Assembly: GCF_035920445.1 (NCBI RefSeq)
Contig: NZ_CP109162.1
Coordinates: 3,534,001-3,598,000 of the forward strand
From: Nocardia sp. NBC_01730
GTDB lineage: Bacteria > Actinomycetota > Actinomycetes > Mycobacteriales > Mycobacteriaceae
Reading direction: 5' to 3'
DNA: 64,000 nt
The position numbers and the translations under genes were made by a program. Position 1 is the first letter of the stretch, and each line of letters starts with the position of its first letter. The notes beneath the pieces are model-generated. The model saw only the letters and a program-made list of their open reading frames with translations, was not told the origin of the DNA and did no database searches. Positions 40,102 to 47,764 of this stretch are shown piece by piece.

Positions 40102-40515
40102 GTGACCAGTACCGCTGTTCTTTCCGATGACCTGAAGAAGTACCTGGACGAGGAGCGTGTGTTCGCCACCGCGGCCACGATCGGGCCGAATGGGCAGCCG
40201 CACCTGACCGTGATCTGGATCAAGCGCGACGGCGACGATCTGTTGTTCTCCACCACCACCGATCGCCAACAGGGCAAGAACCTCGCACGCGACCCGCGGA
40301 TCACCGTGCTGATCAACCCACCGGACAACCCGTATGTGTACGCGGAGATCCGCGGCAACGCGACGCTCACGCCGGATCCGGACAAGTTCCTGCCCGACGA
40401 GCTTTCGCTGAAGTACACCGGCCAGAAGTACCTGGATTTCAACCCCGCCTCGACGCACGACGGACCGCGCGTCATCGTGCGGGTGACGCCACGCAAGGTC
40501 GCGGGACGGATGTAG
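40102..40515 (+). CDS. PPOX-class flavin/F420-binding oxidoreductase
   Basis: 137 residues of split-barrel (pyridoxamine-phosphate-oxidase-like) fold: LDEERVFATAATIGPNGQPHLTVIWIKRDGDDLLFSTTTDRQQGKNLARDPRITVLI covers strands and the Arg/Lys cofactor-phosphate site. Small stand-alone members in mycolate actinobacteria usually bind F420. GTG at 40102 is chosen; a TTG 15 nt upstream is in frame. It ends 9 bp from the convergent MFS gene. Substrate unknown. Confidence 0.85.
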   Translation: MTSTAVLSDDLKKYLDEERVFATAATIGPNGQPHLTVIWIKRDGDDLLFSTTTDRQQGKNLARDPRITVLINPPDNPYVYAEIRGNATLTPDPDKFLPDELSLKYTGQKYLDFNPASTHDGPRVIVRVTPRKVAGRM

Positions 40516-40524
40516 TCGGCGGGC

Positions 40525-41985
40525 TCAGGCCTGCTGGGCCTCTTCCTGCGCGTGCTGCGCCAACGCCAGCTGTGGCGGGGTGAATCGCAACGTCAGCGCG
40601 ACCAGTCCGGTCGCGAATGCGATCAAAGCGCACACGAGCAGCACCAGGGTGTAGCCATTGCCCAGCGCAGCGATCTCGGCGGGTGTCATGCCCGCGACCT
40701 TGCCGGTGCGGCCGCCGAGCGAAAGCGTGCGCGAGGCGGCGATCGGCGTGAGCAGACCGATGGCGACCGGCGTGGCCAGGTTCATGAACATCTGCCCGAC
40801 CGCGGCCAGTGGACCGATGTTCGCCGGCGGCACGCCGACCAGCACGCACAGCGGCGTGAGCACCATGGCCATGCCGACGCCGAGACCGATCACGACCAAC
40901 AGGGGCAGCAGCGTCGCGAAATACAGCACGTCGCCGTCCAAGGTCGAGCCCAACAGCAGCCCGACGCCGAGCACAAGAGAGGCGCTCGCGAGCTGCCAGC
41001 GCGGCGCGATGTACAACGCGGCCTTGGAGGCCAGCGCGCCGCCGATGCCGATGCCGACGGTGAACGGGATGGCCGCGACGCCCGCCTTCAGCGGGCCGTA
41101 GCCGATCACATTCTGCATGAACTGGGCGACGAAGAAGGTCATCGCGCCGAGTACGCCGCCGGCCAGGAAGATCAGCAGGAAGGTGGCGATGCGGTCGCGG
41201 CTGTCGAACAGCGACCACGGCAGCAATGGATCTTCCACTCGCCGCTCCAGTGCGACGAAGACGATCAGCAGCACGACGCCCGCGATGAGTGAACCGATGA
41301 TGACGGGGTCGCCCCACCCGATCTCGGGGCCCTCGGTGGCGCCGAAAACGATGGCGGCACACGCGAGGGTGCCGAGCACCGCGCCGGGCACATCGAGCGC
41401 CGAACGGTGGTGTTCTGTGTCTGCGAGCTTGTAGACCGCGCCGAGGATGATCAGCGCACCGATCGGGACGTTGATCAGGAAGATCCACCGCCACGACAGC
41501 TGGGTCAGCGCGCCGCCGACCACCAAGCCGCCGACCGAGCCGATGCCGACCATCGACCCGACGATCGCGATCGCCTGATTGCGCGCCCTGCCCGGCGCGA
41601 ACGTCGTTGCCACCAGGGCGAAGGCCGTCGGCGCCGCGACCGCCGCGCCCGCGCCTTGGACCGCGCGCGCCGCGAGCAACATGGCCTGGTTCTGTGCGAG
41701 CCCACAGGCCAGCGAGGCGACGGTGAACAGGACGACACCGAGGACGAGCATCCGTTTGCGCCCGAAGGCGTCGCCGAGCCTTCCACCGAGCAGCATCAAG
41801 CCCGCGAACGTGAGCCCGTAGGACGTGACCGTCCACGCGCTGCCCGCGCTGGACAGCCCCATCTCCTCCTGCAGCCTGGGCAGTGCGAAGATCACCACCG
41901 TGCCGTCGAGCACGACCATGAGCTGCAACCCGCTCAGTACTAGAATCGCGAGCCCGAAGGCCCGCTGCGTCACCGGATACTGCAT
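40525..41985 (-). CDS. efpA: DHA2-type major facilitator, EfpA-like exporter
   Basis: 486 residues with about 14 membrane segments. Family signatures: motif A GLMLLGGRLGDAFGRKR, motif C-like region GSVGGLVVGGALTQLSWRWIFLINVPIG, and a C-terminal LRFTPPQLALAQHAQEEAQ matching the EfpA ending. Proton-driven drug or lipid exporter. ATG 41985 gives a short cytoplasmic N-terminus; longer upstream reading is not family-like. It lies between proS and cysG on the backbone, the position I recall for efpA (Rv2846c). Confidence 0.75.
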   Translation of the reverse strand: MQYPVTQRAFGLAILVLSGLQLMVVLDGTVVIFALPRLQEEMGLSSAGSAWTVTSYGLTFAGLMLLGGRLGDAFGRKRMLVLGVVLFTVASLACGLAQNQAMLLAARAVQGAGAAVAAPTAFALVATTFAPGRARNQAIAIVGSMVGIGSVGGLVVGGALTQLSWRWIFLINVPIGALIILGAVYKLADTEHHRSALDVPGAVLGTLACAAIVFGATEGPEIGWGDPVIIGSLIAGVVLLIVFVALERRVEDPLLPWSLFDSRDRIATFLLIFLAGGVLGAMTFFVAQFMQNVIGYGPLKAGVAAIPFTVGIGIGGALASKAALYIAPRWQLASASLVLGVGLLLGSTLDGDVLYFATLLPLLVVIGLGVGMAMVLTPLCVLVGVPPANIGPLAAVGQMFMNLATPVAIGLLTPIAASRTLSLGGRTGKVAGMTPAEIAALGNGYTLVLLVCALIAFATGLVALTLRFTPPQLALAQHAQEEAQQA

Positions 41986-42181
41986 CTTCGCAGCGGGATT
42001 CTGGAGCACAGTGAGCCACTGTAATTGATGCAGCCACCGCCGCCTCCGCCACGGGGACCCGGCGCGAAGGCCATGGACCGCGACCAGACACCACCGACTG
42101 AACTCGATCAGCCACCGCTCGGGACTTCCGATCACCGGCACATCGGCCCAGCCCGCCGTCGGCGAAGGGGAAGCGCGACCG

Positions 42182-43447
42182 CTACCCGGCAGCGGAGTCG
42201 GCGTGTGATGCGGCGGAGAATCCGGCGGTCGGTCCGATCACCACGATCGCGGGCGGCCGGATGCCTTCCGCACGCACCCGTTCGGCGACCGTGCCGAGAT
42301 CGGCGCGCAGCACGCGCTGGGTGCGCAGCGTGCCCTCCTGGATGACCGTGGCGGGCGTGTCGGACGGGCGACCGCCTTCCAGCAGCGCGGTGGCGAATTG
42401 CTCGATCCGTTCCACCGCCATCATCAGCACCAGGGTGCCGCGCAATCTGGCCAGCGCGGGCCAGTCGACCAGCGAGTCCGGATGATCCGGCGCTAGATGC
42501 CCGCTCACCACGACGAACTCGTGGGTGACGCCGCGATGCGTCACCGGAATGCCCGCGGCGGCCGGCACCGAGATGGAGCTGGTCACGCCGGGCACCACGG
42601 TGACGGGCACACCGGCATCGACGCACGCCTCTAGCTCCTCGTAGCCGCGTCCGAACACGTACGGGTCGCCGCCCTTGAGCCGCACCACGAACTTGCCCGC
42701 CTTCGCGCCCTCGATCAGCGTGGTGTTGATCGCCTCCTGCGCCATCGCCCGCCCGTACGGGATCTTCGCGGCGTCGATCACCTCGACTTCGGGTCCGAGT
42801 TCGGCCAGCAGCTCCGGCGGGGCAAGCCGGTCGGCGACGACCAGATCGGCCCTGGCCAGCAGCCGCCGCCCACGCACGGTGATCAGGTCGGGATCGCCTG
42901 GCCCACCGCCCACCAGCGCGACACCCGGCGAGATCGGCGTCGAATCATCGGTCACCACACCGGATTGCAGTGCTTCCAGCAGCGCGTTGCGTACTGCGGC
43001 GGAACGCCGGTGCTGCCCGCTCGCCAGTACGCCGAGCGTCAGTCCGTCGTAGCGCGCGGTAGCCGGGGTGACCGCGGTGCCGAGCCTGGCGATGTCGGTG
43101 CGCACACAAAAGACTCGCCGCCGCGTCGCCTCTCCGACGACCGCCGCGTTGGTCTCCGGCTCGTCGGTGCAGGCGATCGCGTACCAGGCGCCCTCGAGGT
43201 CGCCATCGGCATACCTGCGCAGCGTGACGGAGATCTGGCCGGAGGTCGCCATCGCCTCGACCGCGGGCGTGACCGCGCGGCTCACCACGTGCACGTCGGC
43301 GCCGGAGGCGATCAGCAGTCCGAGCCTGCGCTGCGCCACCGAGCCACCGCCGACCACGACGACACGCCGCCCGTTCAGATCGAGCCCGACCAGGTAGTTC
43401 GGGTCGCCGGTGGGCTGGTCCTGGGTTGCGTCTGACGTGTTCGGCAC
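42182..43447 (-). CDS. cysG: Multifunctional sirohaem/precorrin-2 synthase (CysG/CobA)
   Basis: 421 residues from GTG 43447. The N-terminal precorrin-2 dehydrogenase/ferrochelatase half has VVVVGGGSVAQRRLGLLI. The C-terminal SAM-dependent uroporphyrinogen-III methyltransferase half begins VALVGGGPGDPDLITVRG and has VVRLKGGDPYVFGRG, VVPGVTSSISVPAAAGIP and THRGV. It makes precorrin-2 for both sirohaem and cobalamin. It heads the cob gene region, with cobB and cobO about 4 kb on; in relatives they are adjacent, and the gap here holds mobile and accessory genes. Confidence 0.94.
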   Translation of the reverse strand: MPNTSDATQDQPTGDPNYLVGLDLNGRRVVVVGGGSVAQRRLGLLIASGADVHVVSRAVTPAVEAMATSGQISVTLRRYADGDLEGAWYAIACTDEPETNAAVVGEATRRRVFCVRTDIARLGTAVTPATARYDGLTLGVLASGQHRRSAAVRNALLEALQSGVVTDDSTPISPGVALVGGGPGDPDLITVRGRRLLARADLVVADRLAPPELLAELGPEVEVIDAAKIPYGRAMAQEAINTTLIEGAKAGKFVVRLKGGDPYVFGRGYEELEACVDAGVPVTVVPGVTSSISVPAAAGIPVTHRGVTHEFVVVSGHLAPDHPDSLVDWPALARLRGTLVLMMAVERIEQFATALLEGGRPSDTPATVIQEGTLRTQRVLRADLGTVAERVRAEGIRPPAIVVIGPTAGFSAASHADSAAG

Positions 43448-43554
43448 AAGTTTCGAGCCTACGGCCTGTCCGCACGCCCCCGTCAATCGACCGCACCCGC
43501 ATCCGTGCACGTCACGCGTGCTTGCGTCCGGGGCGGCTTGCTTGGACAGTGGAC

Positions 43555-44070
43555 GCTTAACGCTTCCCCGGCTCGCAGGCGGGGATTTCTCGCTCAGACC
43601 GCAACCGAACCAGCCGCCCGAAGGAGGTGATCCGATTGTCCTATGTCGTCGACACGAGTGTGGCCGCGCTCTGCCACAGCCAGAATCACGCTGGCGGCGT
43701 TCCGGTCCCTGCCATCGGTATACCCGCAGCCGTGGCACCGGAAAATTCTCTCCGCGAGCCCGAATCGCTGCTTGGCTCTCGCGAAGCAACTCGAACACGT
43801 CATTGTCGTGTGGGCGGACTGCACCAACACCACCTTCCGGCCAGCCCGCGTGCCACGGCCGATCAATTCCCGCGTCGCCGCGCCGATCGCCGCGTCAGCG
43901 GCCTTGCGCGCCATCGTGGACTTCGCCAGAAACTCCGCAGCGCGACCCGGCCGCAGCCGATAGCTGTACCGCAAACCTCATCCACACCCCACAACCTAGC
44001 CGCCACCACCGACACCAAAAGGAGGAAAGCGCTTCCTCTCCCTCGTGAACGAGGAGGAATCCGCGCTAAA
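43555..44070 (-). mobile_element. Decayed IS200/IS605-type (TnpB) element
   Basis: The internally deleted tnpB sits in the middle. On its 3' side a hairpin CCCCG...CGGGG (43566-43584), followed by GGATTTCTCGCTC, looks like the right end. On its 5' side a larger hairpin (TTCCTC-TCC-CTCG-TGAA-CGAG-GAGGAA, about 44033-44058) could be the left end. Exact boundaries are not defined. No tnpA transposase is present. Type of element is clear from TnpB; the ends are inferred. Confidence 0.5.
43594..43974 (-). pseudogene. tnpB: TnpB with large internal deletion
   Basis: 126 codons against about 370-400 in intact TnpB. The first dozen residues (LRYSYRLRPGRAAE) are a TnpB N-terminus. They jump straight to FLAKSTMARKAADAAIG, the late RuvC region, then the zinc ribbon (TCSSCFARAKQRF...FRCHGCGY) and the last RuvC motif DRNAASVIL. 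The wedge and REC regions and the first two RuvC catalytic residues are gone, about 250 codons, with the frame kept. It cannot be an active RNA-guided nuclease. The junction suggests one clean deletion. Confidence 0.85.
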
Positions 44071-44076
44071 AATCTG

Positions 44077-44547
44077 ATGACGCAGGTGACACCGGCACAA
44101 CAGCTGCTCGAGGTGGCATACGACGAGGCGCTGCGCGGGCTCGCCGAGGGCGGGATCCCGATCGGCGCCGCCCTGTTCGACGCGGACGGCACCCTGCTCG
44201 GACGCGGCCACAACCGCCGGGTGCAGTCCGGCGATCCCAGCATCCACGCCGAGACCGACGCCTTCCGTGCGGCGGGACGACGACGCGACTACGGCTCCAC
44301 GATCATGGTGAGCACGCTCTCACCCTGCTGGTATTGCAGCGGTCTTGTCCGCCAGTTCGGCATCGGCTCGGTGGTCGTCGGGGAAGCGCGGACCTTCTCC
44401 GGCGGGCACGATTGGCTCGCCGAGCACGGTGTTGCCGTGACCGTGCTGGACGATCGCCGCTGCATCGACCTGATGACCACCTTCATCGCCGAATATCCGG
44501 CGCTGTGGCACGAGGATATCGGCGTCGCCGACGGAATCGAGGCGTGA
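44077..44547 (+). CDS. Cytosine deaminase of the yeast FCY1 type
   Basis: 156 residues. Zinc site: His57 and Glu59 in IHAETDAF, Cys84 and Cys87 in LSPCWYC. The whole layout follows yeast cytosine deaminase: EGGIPIGAALFD, LGRGHNRRVQSGDPSIH, VVGEARTFSGG, VLDDRRC and the ending WHEDIG. It hydrolyses cytosine (or a related nucleobase) to uracil. Bacteria usually have the unrelated CodA amidohydrolase. ATG 44077 lies right after the presumed IS end, so it may have been brought in with, or next to, the element. Confidence 0.85.
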   Translation: MTQVTPAQQLLEVAYDEALRGLAEGGIPIGAALFDADGTLLGRGHNRRVQSGDPSIHAETDAFRAAGRRRDYGSTIMVSTLSPCWYCSGLVRQFGIGSVVVGEARTFSGGHDWLAEHGVAVTVLDDRRCIDLMTTFIAEYPALWHEDIGVADGIEA

Positions 44548-44729
44548 TGTACGCCATCGCTTCCATCGATCTCGCGGGACGGCGCGCGGGCGTCGCCAGG
44601 ACGCATCGTACGACCCGGCCACGCGCACGGTGAACGAATTCCTGCGCATCCGTTTAGACGCCATCACCGTCGGCTGACCCGGCTCACCGGAGTGCATCCA
44701 GTGGGCCGGTTTTCCGCCCGCCGCAAGAC

Positions 44730-44743
44730 TAGAACGCGTTACA
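44730..44743. promoter_or_regulatory. KstR-like operator
   Basis: TAGAACGCGTTACA fits the TNNAACNNGTTNNA consensus described for KstR, the TetR repressor of cholesterol catabolism in mycobacteria and relatives. It is 55 bp before the phosphotransferase start, with a plausible -10 (TACAGT) directly at its right edge. One site of 14 bp can arise by chance. Confidence 0.5.
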
Positions 44744-44798
44744 GTCTCGTATCCCAAACGCGCCGCGGGGCTGGGGTCCCTGCGTCAGGAGGACAACG

Positions 44799-45929
44799 AT
44801 GACCGACGATCCTGATCCGGCACAGCGACAGCAACTGACCGTCAGCGAGCACGATCTCGACACGCTCGCAGAGGACTTGGCGCGCTGGCTCGATTCGAAG
44901 GTGTCCGCCGACCGTCCGCCGCGGATCTCGGAGCTGTCGCGCCCGCAGTCTGGTGGCATGTCCAGCACGTCGATCCTGTTCGACGCCGAGTGGAGCGTCG
45001 GCGGTCGCCGGGAGAGCGGGTCGTTCGTCGCGCGGATGGCGCCCGAAGCCGGATCGTTCCCCGTGTTCGAGACATACGATTTGGCGACCCAGTACCGGGT
45101 GATGGCGGGCGTCGCCGCCACCACCGACGTGCCGGTGCCCGAACTGTGCTGGCTGGAGAACGACGAAAAGCCGCTCGGCGCACTGTTTTTCGTGATGCGC
45201 CGGGTCGAAGGGCGAATACCGACGGACAACCCGCCGTACGTGTTCATCGGCTGGCTGTTCGAGGCGAGCCCCGCAGAGCGCCTCCGGCTCACCCACAACA
45301 CCGTCGAAGTGATCGCGAAGATCCACGACATCCCTGATCCCGCGACGCGTTTCCCGATGCTGACCGGGCCGGGCCAGTCGCTGCACCGGCACGTCGCCGC
45401 GCAAAAAGCCTGGTACCGGTGGGCGCTCGCGGACGACGGCTTCGAGATCCCGCTCATCGAGCGGGCTTTCGCATGGCTGGCGGAGCACTGGCCCGCCGAG
45501 CCAGGACCAGACGTGCTCAGCTGGGGTGACGCGCGGCCCGGCAACATCATCTACCAGCAGTTCGACCCGCTGGCGGTGCTGGACTGGGAGATGGCCGCGC
45601 TCGGGCCGCGCGAACTCGACTTGGGCTGGGTGATCTTCATCCACCGGTTCTTCCAGGACCTCGCCACCCGCTTCGAACAGCCCGGTCTCCCCGACTTCCT
45701 GCGCCGCGACGACGTGGTGGCGAAATATCAGGAGATCACCGGGTATATGGTGCGCGACCTCGACTTCTACCTCGTCTACGCCGCGCTGCGGCACGCGATC
45801 GTCATGGCCAGAGTGAAGCGCAGGATGATCCACTTCGGCGAGGACACCGATACCCCTGACCGCGACGATTACGTGATGCACCGAACCAGCCTGGAAGCGC
45901 TGCTCGACGGAACCTACGAATGGGACTGA
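44799..45929 (+). CDS. APH-family phosphotransferase
   Basis: 376 residues, ATG 44799 after TCAGGAGG. Aminoglycoside-phosphotransferase/choline-kinase fold: the catalytic LSWGDARPGNIIYQ (in place of the usual HGDxxxxN) and the metal motif AVLDWEMAALGPRELDLGW are complete. The His before Asp is replaced by Trp, as in many lipid-related members such as the FadE36-linked group. Substrate unknown; a role in sterol or lipid metabolism is suggested only by the upstream KstR-like site. Its end overlaps, or lies 2 bp before, the next gene. Confidence 0.85.
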   Translation: MTDDPDPAQRQQLTVSEHDLDTLAEDLARWLDSKVSADRPPRISELSRPQSGGMSSTSILFDAEWSVGGRRESGSFVARMAPEAGSFPVFETYDLATQYRVMAGVAATTDVPVPELCWLENDEKPLGALFFVMRRVEGRIPTDNPPYVFIGWLFEASPAERLRLTHNTVEVIAKIHDIPDPATRFPMLTGPGQSLHRHVAAQKAWYRWALADDGFEIPLIERAFAWLAEHWPAEPGPDVLSWGDARPGNIIYQQFDPLAVLDWEMAALGPRELDLGWVIFIHRFFQDLATRFEQPGLPDFLRRDDVVAKYQEITGYMVRDLDFYLVYAALRHAIVMARVKRRMIHFGEDTDTPDRDDYVMHRTSLEALLDGTYEWD

Positions 45930-45931
45930 CC

Positions 45932-47029
45932 ATGCCTGTGCCGTTGGACGAATACCCGATCCACCAGACTCCGCTGTCGCTGGCCCGGGTGGCCAGCAGC
46001 GACCGGAACTTCTACGACCGCGCCTACTTCAACGCCCACGACCGCGACGGCGGCACGCTGCTGATCACCGGCCTCGGAGTGTACCCCAATCTGGGGGTGA
46101 TCGACGCCTACGCCGCCGTCCGCCGCGGTGACACGCTGCGGGCGGTGCGGTTCTCCGACGCGCTCGGCGCACGCAGCCTGGACCAATGCGTGGGCGGCTA
46201 CCGCGTCGAGGTGCTCGAGCCGCTGCAACACATCCGGGTGGTGTGCGAGCACGACGACCTGGGCTTCGACCTCACCTGGACCGGCGCCTTTCCCGCCGTG
46301 CAGGAACAGCCGCACGTCATGCTCACCGGCAACCGGCCGATCATCGACGCGTCCCGGTTCGCGCAGACCGGCTCGTGGGCCGGAACGCTGCACGTGGACG
46401 GCGACGACATAGCGGTCGACCCGGCGGTATGGACCGGGACCAGGGACCGCTCGTGGGGCATCCGTCCGGTCGGCGAGACGGAGCCGCCCGGACGCGCGGC
46501 CACCGAGCCGTCCGGTGGTTTCTGGTGGTTGTATGTGCCGCTGCGGTTCGAGAAGTTCGCCGTGGTGGTCATCGTGCAGGAGGAACCGGATGGCAGGCGC
46601 ACACTGAACGACGCGACGCGGATCTGGCCGGACGGACGGACCGAGCAACTCGGCTGGCCGCGGATAACGATCGACTATCGTTCCGGGACAAGGCTTCCCG
46701 TCGCGGCGCGGCTGGCCATGACCACACAGGACGGCAAGCCGCTGGAGATCGAGATCACGCCGGGCACCGGTGTCCCGCTGCACGTCGGCTGCGGCTACGG
46801 CGGTGACCCCGACTGGCAGCACGGCCAGTGGAAGGGCCGCGACTGGGCCTCCTCCAGCCGATACGACCTCACCGACCCGTCCATCATCGCCCGCACCCCG
46901 TACGGCGTGATCGACCACGTCGCGCACGCCCGCTGCGGCGACGCCGAAGGCTGGGGCCTGTTCGAACACGCCAGCATCGGCCGCCACGATCCCACCGGCT
47001 TCACCGACTGGGGCTCGGTCGCACCGTAG
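45932..47029 (+). CDS. Conserved actinobacterial protein, AttH/CrtC-like beta-barrel pattern
   Basis: 365 residues, probably starting at ATG 45932, 2 bp after the phosphotransferase stop; ATG 45920 is in frame and overlaps. No known domain can be named with certainty. It is strand-rich with conserved Trp/Gly/Arg clusters (GTRDRSWGIRPVGE, GGFWWLYVPLRFEKFAVVVIVQEEPDG, WKGRDWASSSRYDL). It resembles the large hypothetical proteins often paired with APH-type kinases in mycobacteria. No signal peptide or membrane segment. Confidence 0.75.
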   Translation: MPVPLDEYPIHQTPLSLARVASSDRNFYDRAYFNAHDRDGGTLLITGLGVYPNLGVIDAYAAVRRGDTLRAVRFSDALGARSLDQCVGGYRVEVLEPLQHIRVVCEHDDLGFDLTWTGAFPAVQEQPHVMLTGNRPIIDASRFAQTGSWAGTLHVDGDDIAVDPAVWTGTRDRSWGIRPVGETEPPGRAATEPSGGFWWLYVPLRFEKFAVVVIVQEEPDGRRTLNDATRIWPDGRTEQLGWPRITIDYRSGTRLPVAARLAMTTQDGKPLEIEITPGTGVPLHVGCGYGGDPDWQHGQWKGRDWASSSRYDLTDPSIIARTPYGVIDHVAHARCGDAEGWGLFEHASIGRHDPTGFTDWGSVAP

Positions 47030-47383
47030 GTCGATGCGCCGATGTAGTCGGTCCGCCCGACCACGGTGCCCGGCTCGGCTTTCGGGAGGCTGCCCGCTCA
47101 GCCGGCACCGTGCCGATCGCGTTCTACCGACACCGGGTCACAGGAGCACCCTGGCATGACGCTGGTCACGCGTCGGGCCTCGTACAGCGCGAGGTACGTC
47201 GTATCGGACGCGCGGATCGGCAACCTCAACAGTCCAGCCGCCGGCCCCATCGAGCTGGCACGTCGTCTCGATCGGAGGCGGTGTGCGCCGCGGCCGAAGC
47301 GAGTCGGCGGCGCTGCCGGGACCAGGTCGGCTCGGTCGGGGCCGGCAGGCGTATCCGATCGGCCGAGCGCAGGCAGAGCCGTC
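47030..47383. other. Intergenic region between the phosphotransferase operon and cob genes
   Basis: 354 bp between convergent genes. Open frames exist but have no recognisable protein pattern. No strong hairpin is seen. I find nothing else in it. Confidence 0.5.
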
Positions 47384-47764
47384 CTACCTCGGGTGACCGA
47401 GGCGCGCCGCCGCGATCACCACACCCTGCACCACCCGCTTGCGCACCACCAGCGGCCCGCCGTCGGCGGCGAGGACCGCGGCGGCCTCGGCGACGCTTGC
47501 CGTCGCGACCGCCTCCAGTGTCCGGCTCGCGGGATTGGGGACGTCGATCATGGCCAGGTCGGCGGCGGAGTAGGACCTGACCGGCACACCCAGCTCAGCG
47601 GCTACGGTACGCAGGCCGGGGTCCGCCGCGCGTTGCTCGAGCGTAGCCAGGCATCCGATCACATCGTCACCCACTGTTTCTCGGAGCGCGGCACGGATGC
47701 GATCGGCCGAAGTCCGCGGCCGAAGTCCGATGCCGACCACCAGTTCAGCAGACGGCACGAGCAC
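47384..47764 (-). CDS. CobE / CbiG C-terminal-domain protein
   Basis: 126 residues: LVVGIGLRPRTSADRIRAAL at the start, then CLATLEQRAADPGLRTVAAELGVPVRSYSAADLAM and NPASRTLEAVATASVAEAAAVLAADGG. This is the CbiG_C/CobE fold of cobalamin synthesis, thought to handle precorrin-5A/acetaldehyde release or to bind intermediates. GTG 47764 lies 20 nt inside the cobB end, so it is translated with cobB. A full cobG/cbiG partner is not in the window. Confidence 0.8.
   Translation of the reverse strand: MLVPSAELVVGIGLRPRTSADRIRAALRETVGDDVIGCLATLEQRAADPGLRTVAAELGVPVRSYSAADLAMIDVPNPASRTLEAVATASVAEAAAVLAADGGPLVVRKRVVQGVVIAAARLGHPR

Noticed and set aside
47030..47383. Cobalamin riboswitch near the cob genes
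   Set aside because: No B12-box-like sequence was found here or upstream of cobB, cobO, cobQ or cysG.
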